Shown in pieces: positions 18,755-26,153 of a DNA stretch of 64,000 nt. Position 1 is the first letter of the stretch; every line of letters begins with the position of its first letter. The stretch is taken from positions 48,955-112,954 of the forward strand of contig CALNHX010005142.1 of assembly GCA_940337035.1 (NCBI GenBank), given 5' to 3'. The notes under the pieces are model-generated. The model was not told the DNA's origin and made no database searches. It worked only from the letters and a program-made list of their open reading frames with translations. This DNA is from Agriotes lineatus. Taxonomy: Eukaryota > Arthropoda > Insecta > Coleoptera > Elateridae. Made by a program: the position numbers and the translations under genes.

Positions 18755-19087
18755 CACTCGTAGATGGTTGGCCCAGCTGTTGACGACAACTTTCTCTCCG
18801 GTGGCGGAACAAATTGTCGGCTCTGGTGAAGGACTGTCCACATTCGGTGCATTGAAACATTATAAATGATTAATTGCAATTCTACACTGGGCAGGCTCTT
18901 CGCTAGAACGTTAGAGGTATCGCTCTCGCCGAGTATCGCTTCCCTAGCCAAACATGTAAATACAAGGAGCACACTCTAACACACTACCCAGGTACCACGA
19001 ACGTGGACGTTAAGCCTTGATACCCTGGAGGGGATGGGGAACTAGGTTACGTCGTTTTGGAATTTAAGGGAACTTACATTTGTTTGT

Positions 19088-20461
19088 CTAGTGAATTGCC
19101 GCCGCTAGTTCACAAATTCGCTTCGCTGTGTTGATTAGAGTTCGTGAGACCTCACCTTGCCGCTGCGTCAGCTGGCTGCGCCGTTGCACATACTCATCGT
19201 ATTTTTTAGCCTTACGACTGTGCCCTTTGGCTATTTTGGGTCTCACCCTCATTATTTTTTTGGTGACGGCTGCCAGTTGTAATTCGATATTATCTAACTG
19301 CACATCCATACCGTCCCTCAAGCGTTCCAAGGATTTAATTTCAGCTATTCGTGCAACCTGAGCGGCAACTCTGTCCTGGTATGATTTTAAATTGTTTTGC
19401 GTCAGTGGCATATTTTCGTCGTTGTCATCGTCGTCGTCGTCGCTTACCGAAGAGATGGGCGATATCACACCATCACCCTGTGAAATGGATGATGGTGCAA
19501 CATCGACCGCCTCCCTCTCAGTGTCCTCGGACGCAACAGAGGAATCGAATGTTGCTACTGTGCCCATTGCAACTTCCGCCACCGGAGAGGCTCGTCCGCT
19601 TTCGGATGCTACAATGCGCACAGTATTGTTCTTCTGTGACAGTGGTTGCGGTGTTGCCAGTTGTGAGTTGCGGCTGGTCGGTCGCCTTGAGCCTGAAGCG
19701 ACTTGGATACCCAATCCGAGGTTTTGGGTCTCTACAGCAACATCGAAAGCGTCTTCCGCAAAAAATGTATCCCCGAAATCAATAGCAACAAAAGTTTGTT
19801 CCGGGCGTGTGGGATTGGGGGACTGAGACCTCACCTTTTTCTGCGGTGGTGGTAAATTCTCGCGTATCCCGTCGTTAAAATCACGACTTGGCATATCCAT
19901 AAATTTTTGCGTGTTAAACGTTGATGTGTCTTGCACACCCTCGATGCGAACGGCCCCATGTCCAGTCTCAATCGCACAATCCCTTACTGTCTCCTCAATC
20001 AATAAATCTACTTCCAAATTTGGCTCAATTTTGCGTTTCTGCCCTCTAACCAAACATTCTTTTAAAATTTTACCACTCGCCGGTTTTTCAGCGGACGATG
20101 TGATGGGACTACACCCCGGAACTGCATCAAGTTGGGTTAAAATTTTGCCCTTATTCTGCTTTTTCGCCATGCTTTTCCTGCTACTCACCGGTTTTTTTGA
20201 TGTTCTCAAATCGGCCTCAGATTTTGAGGACACCACTACAACCGGTGGCTGCAGCTGGACATTTTGATGTATTGTAACCTTGTCGTCGGACGCTTTCGAT
20301 GTAGAAGGTTGAGCCAGTGCGGATTTGGGGTAAGATCCGCTAGCTCTCGGACAGATGCAGAGTACCACATCCTGCGGTTTCCGCAAACTCAACTTACTAT
20401 ACCCTGGCGCCCGCGTAACACCACCACAAACCGTACAAATCACAACACCTGAACGATGCAT
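19088..20461 (-). CDS. Large acidic/Ser-rich nuclear-type protein with C-terminal coiled coil
   Basis: A 457-residue protein from the first ATG (20461); the longer frame needs a TTG. Two Cys pairs near the N-terminus (Cys9/Cys12, Cys35/Cys37) may bind zinc. The middle is low-complexity, Ser/Pro/Thr-rich, with several basic NLS-like clusters (SRKSMAKKQNKGK, RGQKRK, PPPQKKVR). An acidic run of Asp at about residue 340 is followed by about 100 residues of Lys/Arg/Glu/Leu helix, probably a coiled coil with DNA-binding character. No enzymatic motif is seen. It could be a transcription regulator or terminal-protein-associated factor. It lies upstream of the polymerase on the same strand and has its own TATAAATA promoter. 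Confidence 0.7.
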   Translation of the reverse strand: MHRSGVVICTVCGGVTRAPGYSKLSLRKPQDVVLCICPRASGSYPKSALAQPSTSKASDDKVTIHQNVQLQPPVVVVSSKSEADLRTSKKPVSSRKSMAKKQNKGKILTQLDAVPGCSPITSSAEKPASGKILKECLVRGQKRKIEPNLEVDLLIEETVRDCAIETGHGAVRIEGVQDTSTFNTQKFMDMPSRDFNDGIRENLPPPQKKVRSQSPNPTRPEQTFVAIDFGDTFFAEDAFDVAVETQNLGLGIQVASGSRRPTSRNSQLATPQPLSQKNNTVRIVASESGRASPVAEVAMGTVATFDSSVASEDTEREAVDVAPSSISQGDGVISPISSVSDDDDDDNDENMPLTQNNLKSYQDRVAAQVARIAEIKSLERLRDGMDVQLDNIELQLAAVTKKIMRVRPKIAKGHSRKAKKYDEYVQRRSQLTQRQGEVSRTLINTAKRICELAAAIH

Positions 20462-20510
20462 CACGAACGAGAACAAACTTAAGAGTGACGCTCCTTACCG
20501 CCACCACATG

Positions 20511-20556
20511 TATTTATACTAACAATATGGTGGGGGCTTGTCCTTGCCTTGAGACT
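20511..20556 (-). promoter_or_regulatory. TATAAATA promoter with CCTTG boxes
   Basis: On the minus strand TATAAATA (plus 20511-20518) lies about 50 bp before the ATG at 20461. Plus-strand TCCTTGCCTTGAGAC at about 20541 gives CAAGGCAAGG boxes just upstream, continuing the box-then-TATA layout of the other accessory promoters. Confidence 0.5.
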
Positions 20557-20559
20557 TAC

Positions 20560-20877
20560 ATTCCGAGCGTTTCCAAATAACAAGAAGGTCCACCGACCTT
20601 GCCCTTGAGACATTATAATTCGAGCGTTTCCAATAACCAGAAGGAGCACTGAGCTTGGCCTTGAGACTTTGAAATTCGGGTGCTTACAATAACAACAAGG
20701 AACGCTGACCTTGGCCTTGGTCTGGGAATGCAGTGGATGTCGGTATTAAGAACTTGAATTTTACGGTCGCGACGTTCCTTACCGTCAGCGTCACCTTGGC
20801 CTTGGTCTGGGAATGCAGTGGATGTCGGTATTGCGAACTTGAATTTTACGGTCGCAAAGTTCCTTACCGTCAGCGTC
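20560..20877. repeat. Tandem repeats rich in CCTTG boxes
   Basis: Two nested arrays. At about 20560-20705 a unit of about 60 bp (ttcgagcgtttccaataac, then agaagg and cttgg/cttgag) is repeated three times with divergence. At about 20706-20875 an 85-bp unit (accttggccttggtctggg... ending taccgtcagcg) occurs twice with few differences. Each unit carries one or two (A)CCTTG boxes. It lies upstream of the 20461 gene and may be an enhancer or origin-like region. Confidence 0.7.
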
Positions 20878-20984
20878 CTACATAAACATAAAATCTACAG
20901 TGAAATAGCGGCGTCTAGAAACAATTGTCACAAACTATCGGAAATCGGAGGCTCAGATAAAAATAATTCAAGAAACACCACACT

Positions 20985-21480
20985 GATTGCCCACTAAACA
21001 ACGGAGATATGAGCGTTTTAAAATTTACAAGGTGGAAAGGTTGGACAAATCGGAAAGCAAAAGCTAATATATACATAATTTTAAAAAACACTCGATATCT
21101 TAATAAACAACGGAGCTATGCTATTTCCAATATTTAACCCCAAGTGGTTGGGGTAGGTGGTAGTTTCAGTTTAAAATCGCAAAGTACAAGGCAATAGAAA
21201 CCCAATAAAAAAAACTCCGATCAAATATCTAAATAAACAACGGAGATATGTAATTTTTAATATTTTACCCCAAGTGGTGGGGGGGAGGTTGTAGTTTGAG
21301 TTTATAATCGCAAAGTAGATGACACTAGGAGTATAATGCAAAAAACCGCGTTTAAATATCTCAATAAATAAAGGAGATATGAGCATTTTAAGATTTTACA
21401 TTTTTTCAAAAAAAAAAACCAAAAAAACCAAAAAAACCAAAAAAACCAAAAAAAAAAAAAAAAAATTATTTTCGTGTGCG
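20985..21480. repeat. Iterated ~120-bp repeats and A-rich tract
   Basis: Four units spaced about 115-130 bp share ATATCTxAATAAACAACGGAGATATG (near 20995, 21100, 21230, 21360), and two also share a CCCCAAGTGG block followed by a G-rich tract. They end in a (CCAAAAAA)n and poly(A) tract at 21407-21466. No gene is present. It may be a satellite-like insertion inside the element or a cis-acting region. Confidence 0.65.
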
Positions 21481-21540
21481 ACATTTTTCAAAATTTTTTT
21501 TTTTTATTTGTTTTGAAAATAGTATCGGTTGATCGCGACT

Positions 21541-22230
21541 TGGGTACTTTTAATGGTGCAAACACGGCTTTTAGCTTTGTGCATTATTATAAGGTAGATT
21601 AGTTTTTTTTTTTTTGCCCCAACCCCGTCCCCCACCCTTACCACCCCAACGAAATTTTTGTCCCTATATGCACCTTCCATTAAAATATTTTAAGCAATAT
21701 ATATACTAGGGTTCCACCTGTGTTTCCGCGAGGTTGATAAGAAAGCGTAACCCCATTTAATTTGGAAGGAAACATTAACAAGATCTGGGAGAATAGATTT
21801 CTTCCTTAATTGAACAGCTATCATTAACAAGATCTGGGGGAATAGATTTCTTCATTGATTTAGTAGCTATTTTTATACAACAGCTAGTTAACGATAGATG
21901 GCGACAACAAACACATTATCCGACATATATTCAAATATTTATATTATTGAATTTAAAAATCTACTTTATTTTTTTACAAGGAAACTGTAGGTTTTAGGGA
22001 AAAAACACAAGAATCAAAAAACTCTTAAAATTCATCAAGCTTTACGAAAACTTTTTTCTATTACATAAATTTTGCATTTTGAGCCTTCTCAAGGTCAGGC
22101 GTTGTACCCCTTCTTTAAAACGCCCGAATTGTATAGACGAAGGCCAAGCCCAAGGTTACCCACTTTCATCCCCCTCTTCCTAAAATTCCTCCATTCATTC
22201 TGTCTCCGACAACCATCCAGTGCGGTCATC
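21541..22230. other. Gene-free stretch with a short direct duplication
   Basis: A cattaacaagatctggg block is directly repeated at 21773 and 21822 (spacing 49 bp, each copy continuing as gaatagatttcttc). A perfect TCAAGGTCA lies at 22089-22097, about 140 bp before the next gene's ATG. No ORF with convincing coding character was seen. Confidence 0.5.
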
Positions 22231-22641
22231 ATGTTCTTCAAGTGCTTTTTCCATGAGTGGCCTTTGTTATCAACCTTGGGACTTGTGCAAGGATCTTGGG
22301 ACGATTTCCGTGCTGGGGAGCATATGCCCTTGGCCCCAACTTACAATTACAATCGGTTCATCCCGTCATATGAGTTGGAGGAAGCCCTCCTGCACTTCCT
22401 AGGAAGGGAAAACCAAGTGGTGGCCTTGATTTCGATTAACGGTGGGGCCCTTATTGAGGACCGCGACAGGAGGCAACTTTTCGTTGCCTCACGAATCATC
22501 GAGCCCTTCCTAGAACAAATGGCGATGGAGGACCGCTCCACCGAACATGGAAGTGTGTACGTAGACCTCCCTGAACCACTGCCCGACTTCATCAACTTAA
22601 TGTGGCCACACCTTCCATGGAGGACAAAGCCGGAGGAGTAG
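22231..22641 (+). CDS. Hypothetical protein (136 aa)
   Basis: The frame is open from 22072, but the first ATG is at 22231. The sequence is distinctly more GC-rich than its surroundings, with good codon quality in this frame. It encodes an aromatic N-terminus (MFFKCFFHEWP), a helical middle and a Pro/Trp-rich C-terminus (PHLPWRTKPEE). No domain, signal peptide or transmembrane helix was identified with confidence. Two AATAAA signals follow (about 22667 and 22720) in a short direct repeat. Function unknown; part of the right accessory cluster. Confidence 0.6.
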   Translation: MFFKCFFHEWPLLSTLGLVQGSWDDFRAGEHMPLAPTYNYNRFIPSYELEEALLHFLGRENQVVALISINGGALIEDRDRRQLFVASRIIEPFLEQMAMEDRSTEHGSVYVDLPEPLPDFINLMWPHLPWRTKPEE

Positions 22642-22827
22642 TTTTAGTTGTAATTTTAGGTGTAAATAAATTTCTTAGTATTATTCGTTATAGTTGTAAT
22701 TATAAATTTTAGTTGTAAATAAATTTCTTAGTTTTATTTGTCTTTGTTATTTACTGTCGAGGTGGTTTATTATAGGGTGTACATGCTTAGTACATTCATA
22801 TTGAGTTGAGTGCTTCAAGGCTGCAGA

Positions 22828-23220
22828 ATGCCTATCAATAAGTTTGGACAGCACATGCATAGTGATTCTACTCGTCACTCTCAAGTGTTCCTCTTCGAAG
22901 ACCTGGGTGGGCTTGATAACCTATATTATGAAAAAAACCTACTTCTCTTCGCTGAAACTGCACTACCTGGTGGATTGTTTGGTCTGAATAACACTGGTAC
23001 ATCCGAATATATTATACCCTTCACTAAGGCTAGGATAGATAATGTTATTGTTAATCCTCGCAACACACCAATCATAATCAATAATATTATACACACCCCT
23101 AACGAAGTAATTGGGATGGTTTTACAAAAAGGTGATAAACTCAAATTTCAACAACTTCATCCCTTATCCAAGCTGGCCGTTGAATTTCAACTCACAGCTC
23201 CAATTATTGCAACCTCTTAG
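22828..23220 (+). CDS. Paralog of the MPIDKFG-type protein (130 aa)
   Basis: The ATG at 22828 gives MPINKFGQHMHSD, matching the start of the 13116-13484 product. The central part differs and has an insert (LFGLNNTGTSEYIIPFTKA), while IINNIIHTPNEVIGMVLQ and GDKLKFQQ match the other copy. It lacks a signal peptide. Two variants of a probable structural protein in one element may give alternative attachment proteins, as with paired fibres in some viruses; this is inference. A CTTCAAGG box is found 13 bp before the ATG. Confidence 0.7.
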   Translation: MPINKFGQHMHSDSTRHSQVFLFEDLGGLDNLYYEKNLLLFAETALPGGLFGLNNTGTSEYIIPFTKARIDNVIVNPRNTPIIINNIIHTPNEVIGMVLQKGDKLKFQQLHPLSKLAVEFQLTAPIIATS

Positions 23221-23288
23221 CGTGGTATGTATATTGAAATAATACAACTTTCTCTAATTACTACTTTTATTTCTTACTAAGTAATATC

Positions 23289-23960
23289 TCACAACTGTAC
23301 ACATTTATTCATTACCATATCACACTTAATTAATTCCATGAAAAAATGCAACATCTCATACATGCATGCTACATTTTCTGATTTTATACGTAGAGTATCC
23401 AAAACGCTCTCGATGTTGGTTTTTACATCCCCAGGTAAAGTACAAATACCTCGAGTTATACTTAGATAAAACTGTTCAAACTCTTGACACTTTAAGCACT
23501 CCAGTTTGTATTCTAACAATTTTAACAACTCCCAACATTCGAACACTGATTCGAGTCCTAAGTACACTTCAGATATACCTATTTCTTGAAGCACAATAAC
23601 TTTCCTCAGTCCTATTGTTTTAAAACATATTCTTTTCACAGCACTCAGGTTACGTGGTTGTAATTGACAGTCTCTACTGTAAAAGTAGTTACATATGACT
23701 CCCTGATTTTCTACAAGCACTTTAAACTCAGCTTGCTCCAACAGAACAAAATCGCCTTTGTTGCCGTTAATTACAACTGCTGGTACAAACGATGCTCTGG
23801 TACAACACAATCCCACAGACGCGAATTTACTTTTTGACTTATTTAACGGATACATCGTTGAGTTCAATAATATTGGCTGCTTTACCTTAACACACATTTC
23901 TTCTGTCTTCATTAACACTTGCTGTTTAAGACTTTCAACCGACTGTTGTAACTTATCCAT
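23289..23960 (-). CDS. Hypothetical protein, right-end member of paralogous pair
   Basis: A 223-residue protein homologous over its full length to the product of 4758-5447. Shared blocks are PILLNSTMYPLNKSKSKF, the VENQGVICNYFYS segment, ISEVYLGLES, FEQFYLSITRGICTLPGD and the SENVACMYEML block. It is Cys-richer than its partner. The N-terminal 25 residues form a short amphipathic helix. It starts at the ATG 23960 behind two TATATAAA boxes. AATAAA on the minus strand lies near 23270. Function unknown; the mirror-image position of the pair suggests duplication between the two ends. Confidence 0.8.
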   Translation of the reverse strand: MDKLQQSVESLKQQVLMKTEEMCVKVKQPILLNSTMYPLNKSKSKFASVGLCCTRASFVPAVVINGNKGDFVLLEQAEFKVLVENQGVICNYFYSRDCQLQPRNLSAVKRICFKTIGLRKVIVLQEIGISEVYLGLESVFECWELLKLLEYKLECLKCQEFEQFYLSITRGICTLPGDVKTNIESVLDTLRIKSENVACMYEMLHFFMELIKCDMVMNKCVQL

Positions 23961-24002
23961 TCTTACCCACCAAACTTGATACTACCCATCGACATCACAC
24001 CG

Positions 24003-24066
24003 CGTTTATATATACATCTTTCAAGGTTATTTGCCAGCGTTTATATATACATCTTTCAAGGCTATT
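24003..24066 (-). promoter_or_regulatory. Duplicated CCTTGA-TATA promoter module
   Basis: Two direct copies, 35 bp apart, of a module reading on the minus strand CCTTGAAAGATGTATATATAAACG. Each joins a CCTTGA box to a TATATAAA box about 8 bp later. It is the clearest example of the promoter layout used by accessory genes, here driving the leftward gene that starts at 23960. Confidence 0.65.
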
Positions 24067-24149
24067 TGCTTTAACGGTGGGAGATTTGTATGACCTTGTC
24101 TTTCATAATAATATAGTAGTGCTTTCTACTACAGCTACCAGTTATCATC

Positions 24150-24461
24150 ATGCCTGCTATTTTTGGAGATGCGCTTTTTGAAGATGCCCCAGCATTCTAC
24201 GAGGAGTTTGTGGACTTTCTTAGTTCGCAGCCACCGCCTCCATCACCTCATCGACTCCAGGCTGTCGTGACGCTCGACTATTCCATGAGCCTTGCCAGTG
24301 AGCGCCTATGGCAGACGACCGTCCTGAGAACGGTGCCTACCACATACGAGGGCGACCCATTCCTGTGGTGGAGGCAACATATAGAGGTCCCCATCCAGCG
24401 CTTTCTAGCGCAACTACCAGATGGGGATGTAATGTACATTAGTTATTGTTGGACTGATTAA
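24150..24461 (+). CDS. Small accessory protein, MPAIFGD family (103 aa)
   Basis: A 103-residue acidic protein closely related to the product of 25557-25874 and distantly to that of 6457-6705. Conserved parts are the N-terminal FGDxLFEDAPAFYxEF, the ITVNYTM/VTLDYSM strand, the ETTVLRT-P block, a Trp-Trp pair and DGDVMYISYCW at the C-terminus. No signal or membrane segment is seen. TGACCTTGTC and a TATA-like AATAATATAG are found upstream. An AATAAA signal overlaps the stop codon. Function unknown. Confidence 0.7.
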   Translation: MPAIFGDALFEDAPAFYEEFVDFLSSQPPPPSPHRLQAVVTLDYSMSLASERLWQTTVLRTVPTTYEGDPFLWWRQHIEVPIQRFLAQLPDGDVMYISYCWTD

Positions 24462-24560
24462 ATAAATCTATAAACGTGTCTGATTTTTTTTGTGCTTGTG
24501 GTATATATAGGACCCTAATACCTAACTCGCTGTTAGTCAGTTGCTCCAGTTTCTACAGTC

Positions 24561-24965
24561 ATGTGCGTCGACGATCGTGAAATACATTTCCAAAGCTTTT
24601 TGGAACGATTAGACTCCTTCAATACTTGGACTGGAGTTCAAACTCCAGAATCGTTGGCCAGAGTTGGTTTCTTTCATATAAAAAACGGTGAAGATGATGT
24701 GCAATGTTTTTACTGCGGAATTAGAATTCATAACTGGGAGCCTCATGACGAACCCCTCTCTGAACATCTCCGCTGGTCTAAGAATTGCAAATATGCAAAT
24801 TACATTCGCGCCTTACGAACTGCGCAAGACCTATTACTAAACACCATGACACTTTTCGAAGAGTTAACTACTTTCGGAGATGGCGGTGGTATCGACGTAG
24901 TTGGTGGAGGGGCGCTTACCAACCAAGGTTGCTGTTGTTGTCGCAAAAGATCGCCAGTGCATTAG
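24561..24965 (+). CDS. BIR-domain protein (IAP-like, no complete RING)
   Basis: A 134-residue inhibitor-of-apoptosis-type protein. The single BIR domain spans residues about 12-80: RLDSFNTW, PESLARVGFFH, then DDVQCFYCGIRIHNWEPHDEP and EHLRW. Zinc ligands are Cys49, Cys52, His69 and Cys76. IAPs bind caspases or IAP antagonists and block cell death; many insect DNA viruses use them. After the BIR the protein ends in a CCCCRKRSPVH tail. An overlapping alternative frame has a CISC pair that could be a RING relic, so a frameshifted BIR-RING origin is possible. A TATATATAG box is at 24502-24510. Confidence 0.88.
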   Translation: MCVDDREIHFQSFLERLDSFNTWTGVQTPESLARVGFFHIKNGEDDVQCFYCGIRIHNWEPHDEPLSEHLRWSKNCKYANYIRALRTAQDLLLNTMTLFEELTTFGDGGGIDVVGGGALTNQGCCCCRKRSPVH

Positions 24966-24984
24966 TTGCATTCATACGCTCTAC

Positions 24985-25410
24985 ATGGTGCCCCTAAAAT
25001 TTTTAGTCGCTCTCGCGGCCGTTTATGATGGTGTCGTCTACGTGCTTCAACCACCACATTGCAGTTCGGCGTCTCTTGCTTACAACGATGGTGTGCACAA
25101 TGTTACGTGGCGTAAAATGGATACCAGTTCGTTGGCAACTCTTCCCGTTTTTAAATTGCCTGTGAAAAACTTTACGAAAGATGGTGTTTTTACGTTCAAG
25201 ATGAAATACAATTGTTCTACCTATACAGTAGACACTAATTGGCAAACCATTTTAGTGAAGACCAAGCCTGATGTTTTGAAGATGCTGCATCAACCACCCA
25301 ACAGCTCCTGTTGTGTTTCCACGGTTGTTTTAAGCGTTATTTTATTCTGCATTTTGTGTATGTGTGTTACATATTTCGTTATCTGTTGGTACTATAATAA
25401 ACTAGTCTAA
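24985..25410 (+). CDS. Small type I membrane glycoprotein
   Basis: The frame is open from 24901, but the ATG at 24985 gives 141 residues with a signal peptide (MVPLKFLVALAAVYDGVVYV). A short ectodomain of about 85 residues follows, with N-glycosylation sites at Asn39, Asn62, Asn76 and Asn106 and few cysteines. A transmembrane helix lies at about 110-135 (VLSVILFCILCMCVTYFV) and a short cytoplasmic tail ends it. The ectodomain looks beta-rich, possibly Ig-like. By architecture only it resembles small membrane glycoproteins used by DNA viruses to alter host surface signalling. It lies 20 bp after the BIR gene, and the AATAAA is about 18 bp past the stop. Confidence 0.7.
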   Translation: MVPLKFLVALAAVYDGVVYVLQPPHCSSASLAYNDGVHNVTWRKMDTSSLATLPVFKLPVKNFTKDGVFTFKMKYNCSTYTVDTNWQTILVKTKPDVLKMLHQPPNSSCCVSTVVLSVILFCILCMCVTYFVICWYYNKLV

Positions 25411-25556
25411 TGTATATGTAAGACAAATAAATATTACTCTTCTTTATGCGTTCTTTTAATTCTTTAAAGTTATGGCGCTGAAGATTATTTTACGTTAACT
25501 TAACATAACTACATACACACTCAAAAAAGAACACACACATATATTTATATAAATAT

Positions 25557-25874
25557 TTATTCGATCCAAAAATAATTAATGGCGACCACGTCGCCATCTA
25601 CCAATCTCGATAAGTATTTTATTGTGGGTAGCTTCACGTGCCGGCTCCACCACTCTTCTGTCTCCTGGAGACCTTGGAATGGTTCTGGCAGCGTTCTCAG
25701 GACGGCGGTCTCAGCTAACTGCCCGTTGCCGATCATCATCGTGTAGTTGACTGTGATGACAGCCTGGAGGTGACGAGGTTGTGAAGGTAGCGGTTGCGAG
25801 GCTATGAAGTCCTCAAACTCTTTGTAGAATGCTGGGGCATCTTCAAAAAGCTCATCTCCAAAACTAGCAGGCAT
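25557..25874 (-). CDS. Small accessory protein, MPASFGD family (105 aa)
   Basis: A 105-residue paralog of the 24150-24461 product: the first 17 residues differ at two positions and the rest aligns well (VLRTLP, then EEWWSRHVKLPTIKYL, then DGDVVAINYFW). It is the last gene before the right TIR and is read toward the element centre. The 5' leader from tttctactacagctaccag to the ATG is the same as in the 24150 gene, so promoter-proximal DNA was duplicated with the gene. The AATAAA overlaps the stop. Function unknown. Confidence 0.7.
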   Translation of the reverse strand: MPASFGDELFEDAPAFYKEFEDFIASQPLPSQPRHLQAVITVNYTMMIGNGQLAETAVLRTLPEPFQGLQETEEWWSRHVKLPTIKYLSRLVDGDVVAINYFWIE

Positions 25875-25910
25875 GATGATAACTGGTAGCTGTAGTAGAA
25901 AACGATGCGA

Positions 25911-25973
25911 CTTATATAGGGCAAAACCTTGAAAGAACTAACCTTGAACAATAGCCTAGAACAACTGATCATA
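25911..25973 (-). promoter_or_regulatory. Early-type promoter at the right end
   Basis: TATATAAG on the minus strand (plus 25911-25918) lies about 37 bp before the ATG at 25874. Upstream on the minus strand are CAAGGTT boxes (plus aaccttgaa at about 25925 and 25940), followed directly by the TIR. Confidence 0.55.
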
Positions 25974-26153
25974 ACCTTGAGCAACCGAACTTGCAAAATA
26001 GCGCTGACCTTGATCGTTGACTTAGCCTTCCAAGTGGCCTCGACCTTCAAGTTTAGTCTTGACCTTGAAGTTCAGCCTTGCAAAATAGCCTTGACCTTGA
26101 ACTCAAGGACAAGTGGTGGGGGGAGGTTCTACAACTGTCCATTCTAACCTACT
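25974..26153 (-). repeat. Right terminal inverted repeat (180 bp)
   Basis: Reverse complement of 4495-4674 with one mismatch seen by eye. TGACCTTGA occurs at 26005-26013, 26060-26068 and 26092-26100. The right end reads ttctaacctact. Confidence 0.95.

Larger units (their letters stand above)
14843..18860 (-). pseudogene. Protein-primed family B DNA polymerase, four exons, one nonsense codon
   Basis: Exons 18860-18755, 18695-18618, 18566-18111 and 18045-14843 join in frame to 1281 codons, the usual size for Polinton PolB. The start encodes a C2H2 finger (FQCTECGQSFTRADNLFRH), an NLS-like PSKRPKL and a second zinc-binding cluster (CDVC...CFGGHLRSNRH). Then come Exo I YADFETI (about 17330), an endonuclease VII-like zinc motif (CYICG...RDHDHLTG, about 17035-16915), Exo II HNLNYDSH, Exo III YLKCD, palm motif A DATNLYGYAM (about 16115), motif B NNCVFGKT and motif C YTDTDSF (15350-15358). 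A TAA at 15386-15388 interrupts the frame ten codons before motif C; the frame is otherwise continuous. As read, the product would lack the catalytic DTD. Replicates the element using a terminal protein primer. Confidence 0.9.
4495..26153. mobile_element. Polinton/Maverick (endogenous adintovirus-like) element
   Basis: A 21,659-bp element between two 180-bp inverted repeats. It codes for the Polinton hallmark set: protein-primed PolB, rve integrase, FtsK/HerA packaging ATPase, adenain-like protease, double and single jelly-roll capsid proteins and a PLA2/core protein. About ten accessory genes surround them. Polintons normally start with AG and make 6-bp target duplications. The AG start is present, but the flanks (aataca on the left, gttgtt on the right) do not match, so the copy may have suffered a flank deletion or rearrangement. 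The near-identical TIRs suggest recent insertion or TIR homogenisation. PolB and integrase are both broken, so this copy is probably not autonomous. Confidence 0.95.

Noticed and set aside
21302..21484. Phe/Trp-rich ORF in the element
   Set aside because: Encoded by the (CCAAAAAA)n tract; a repeat artefact.
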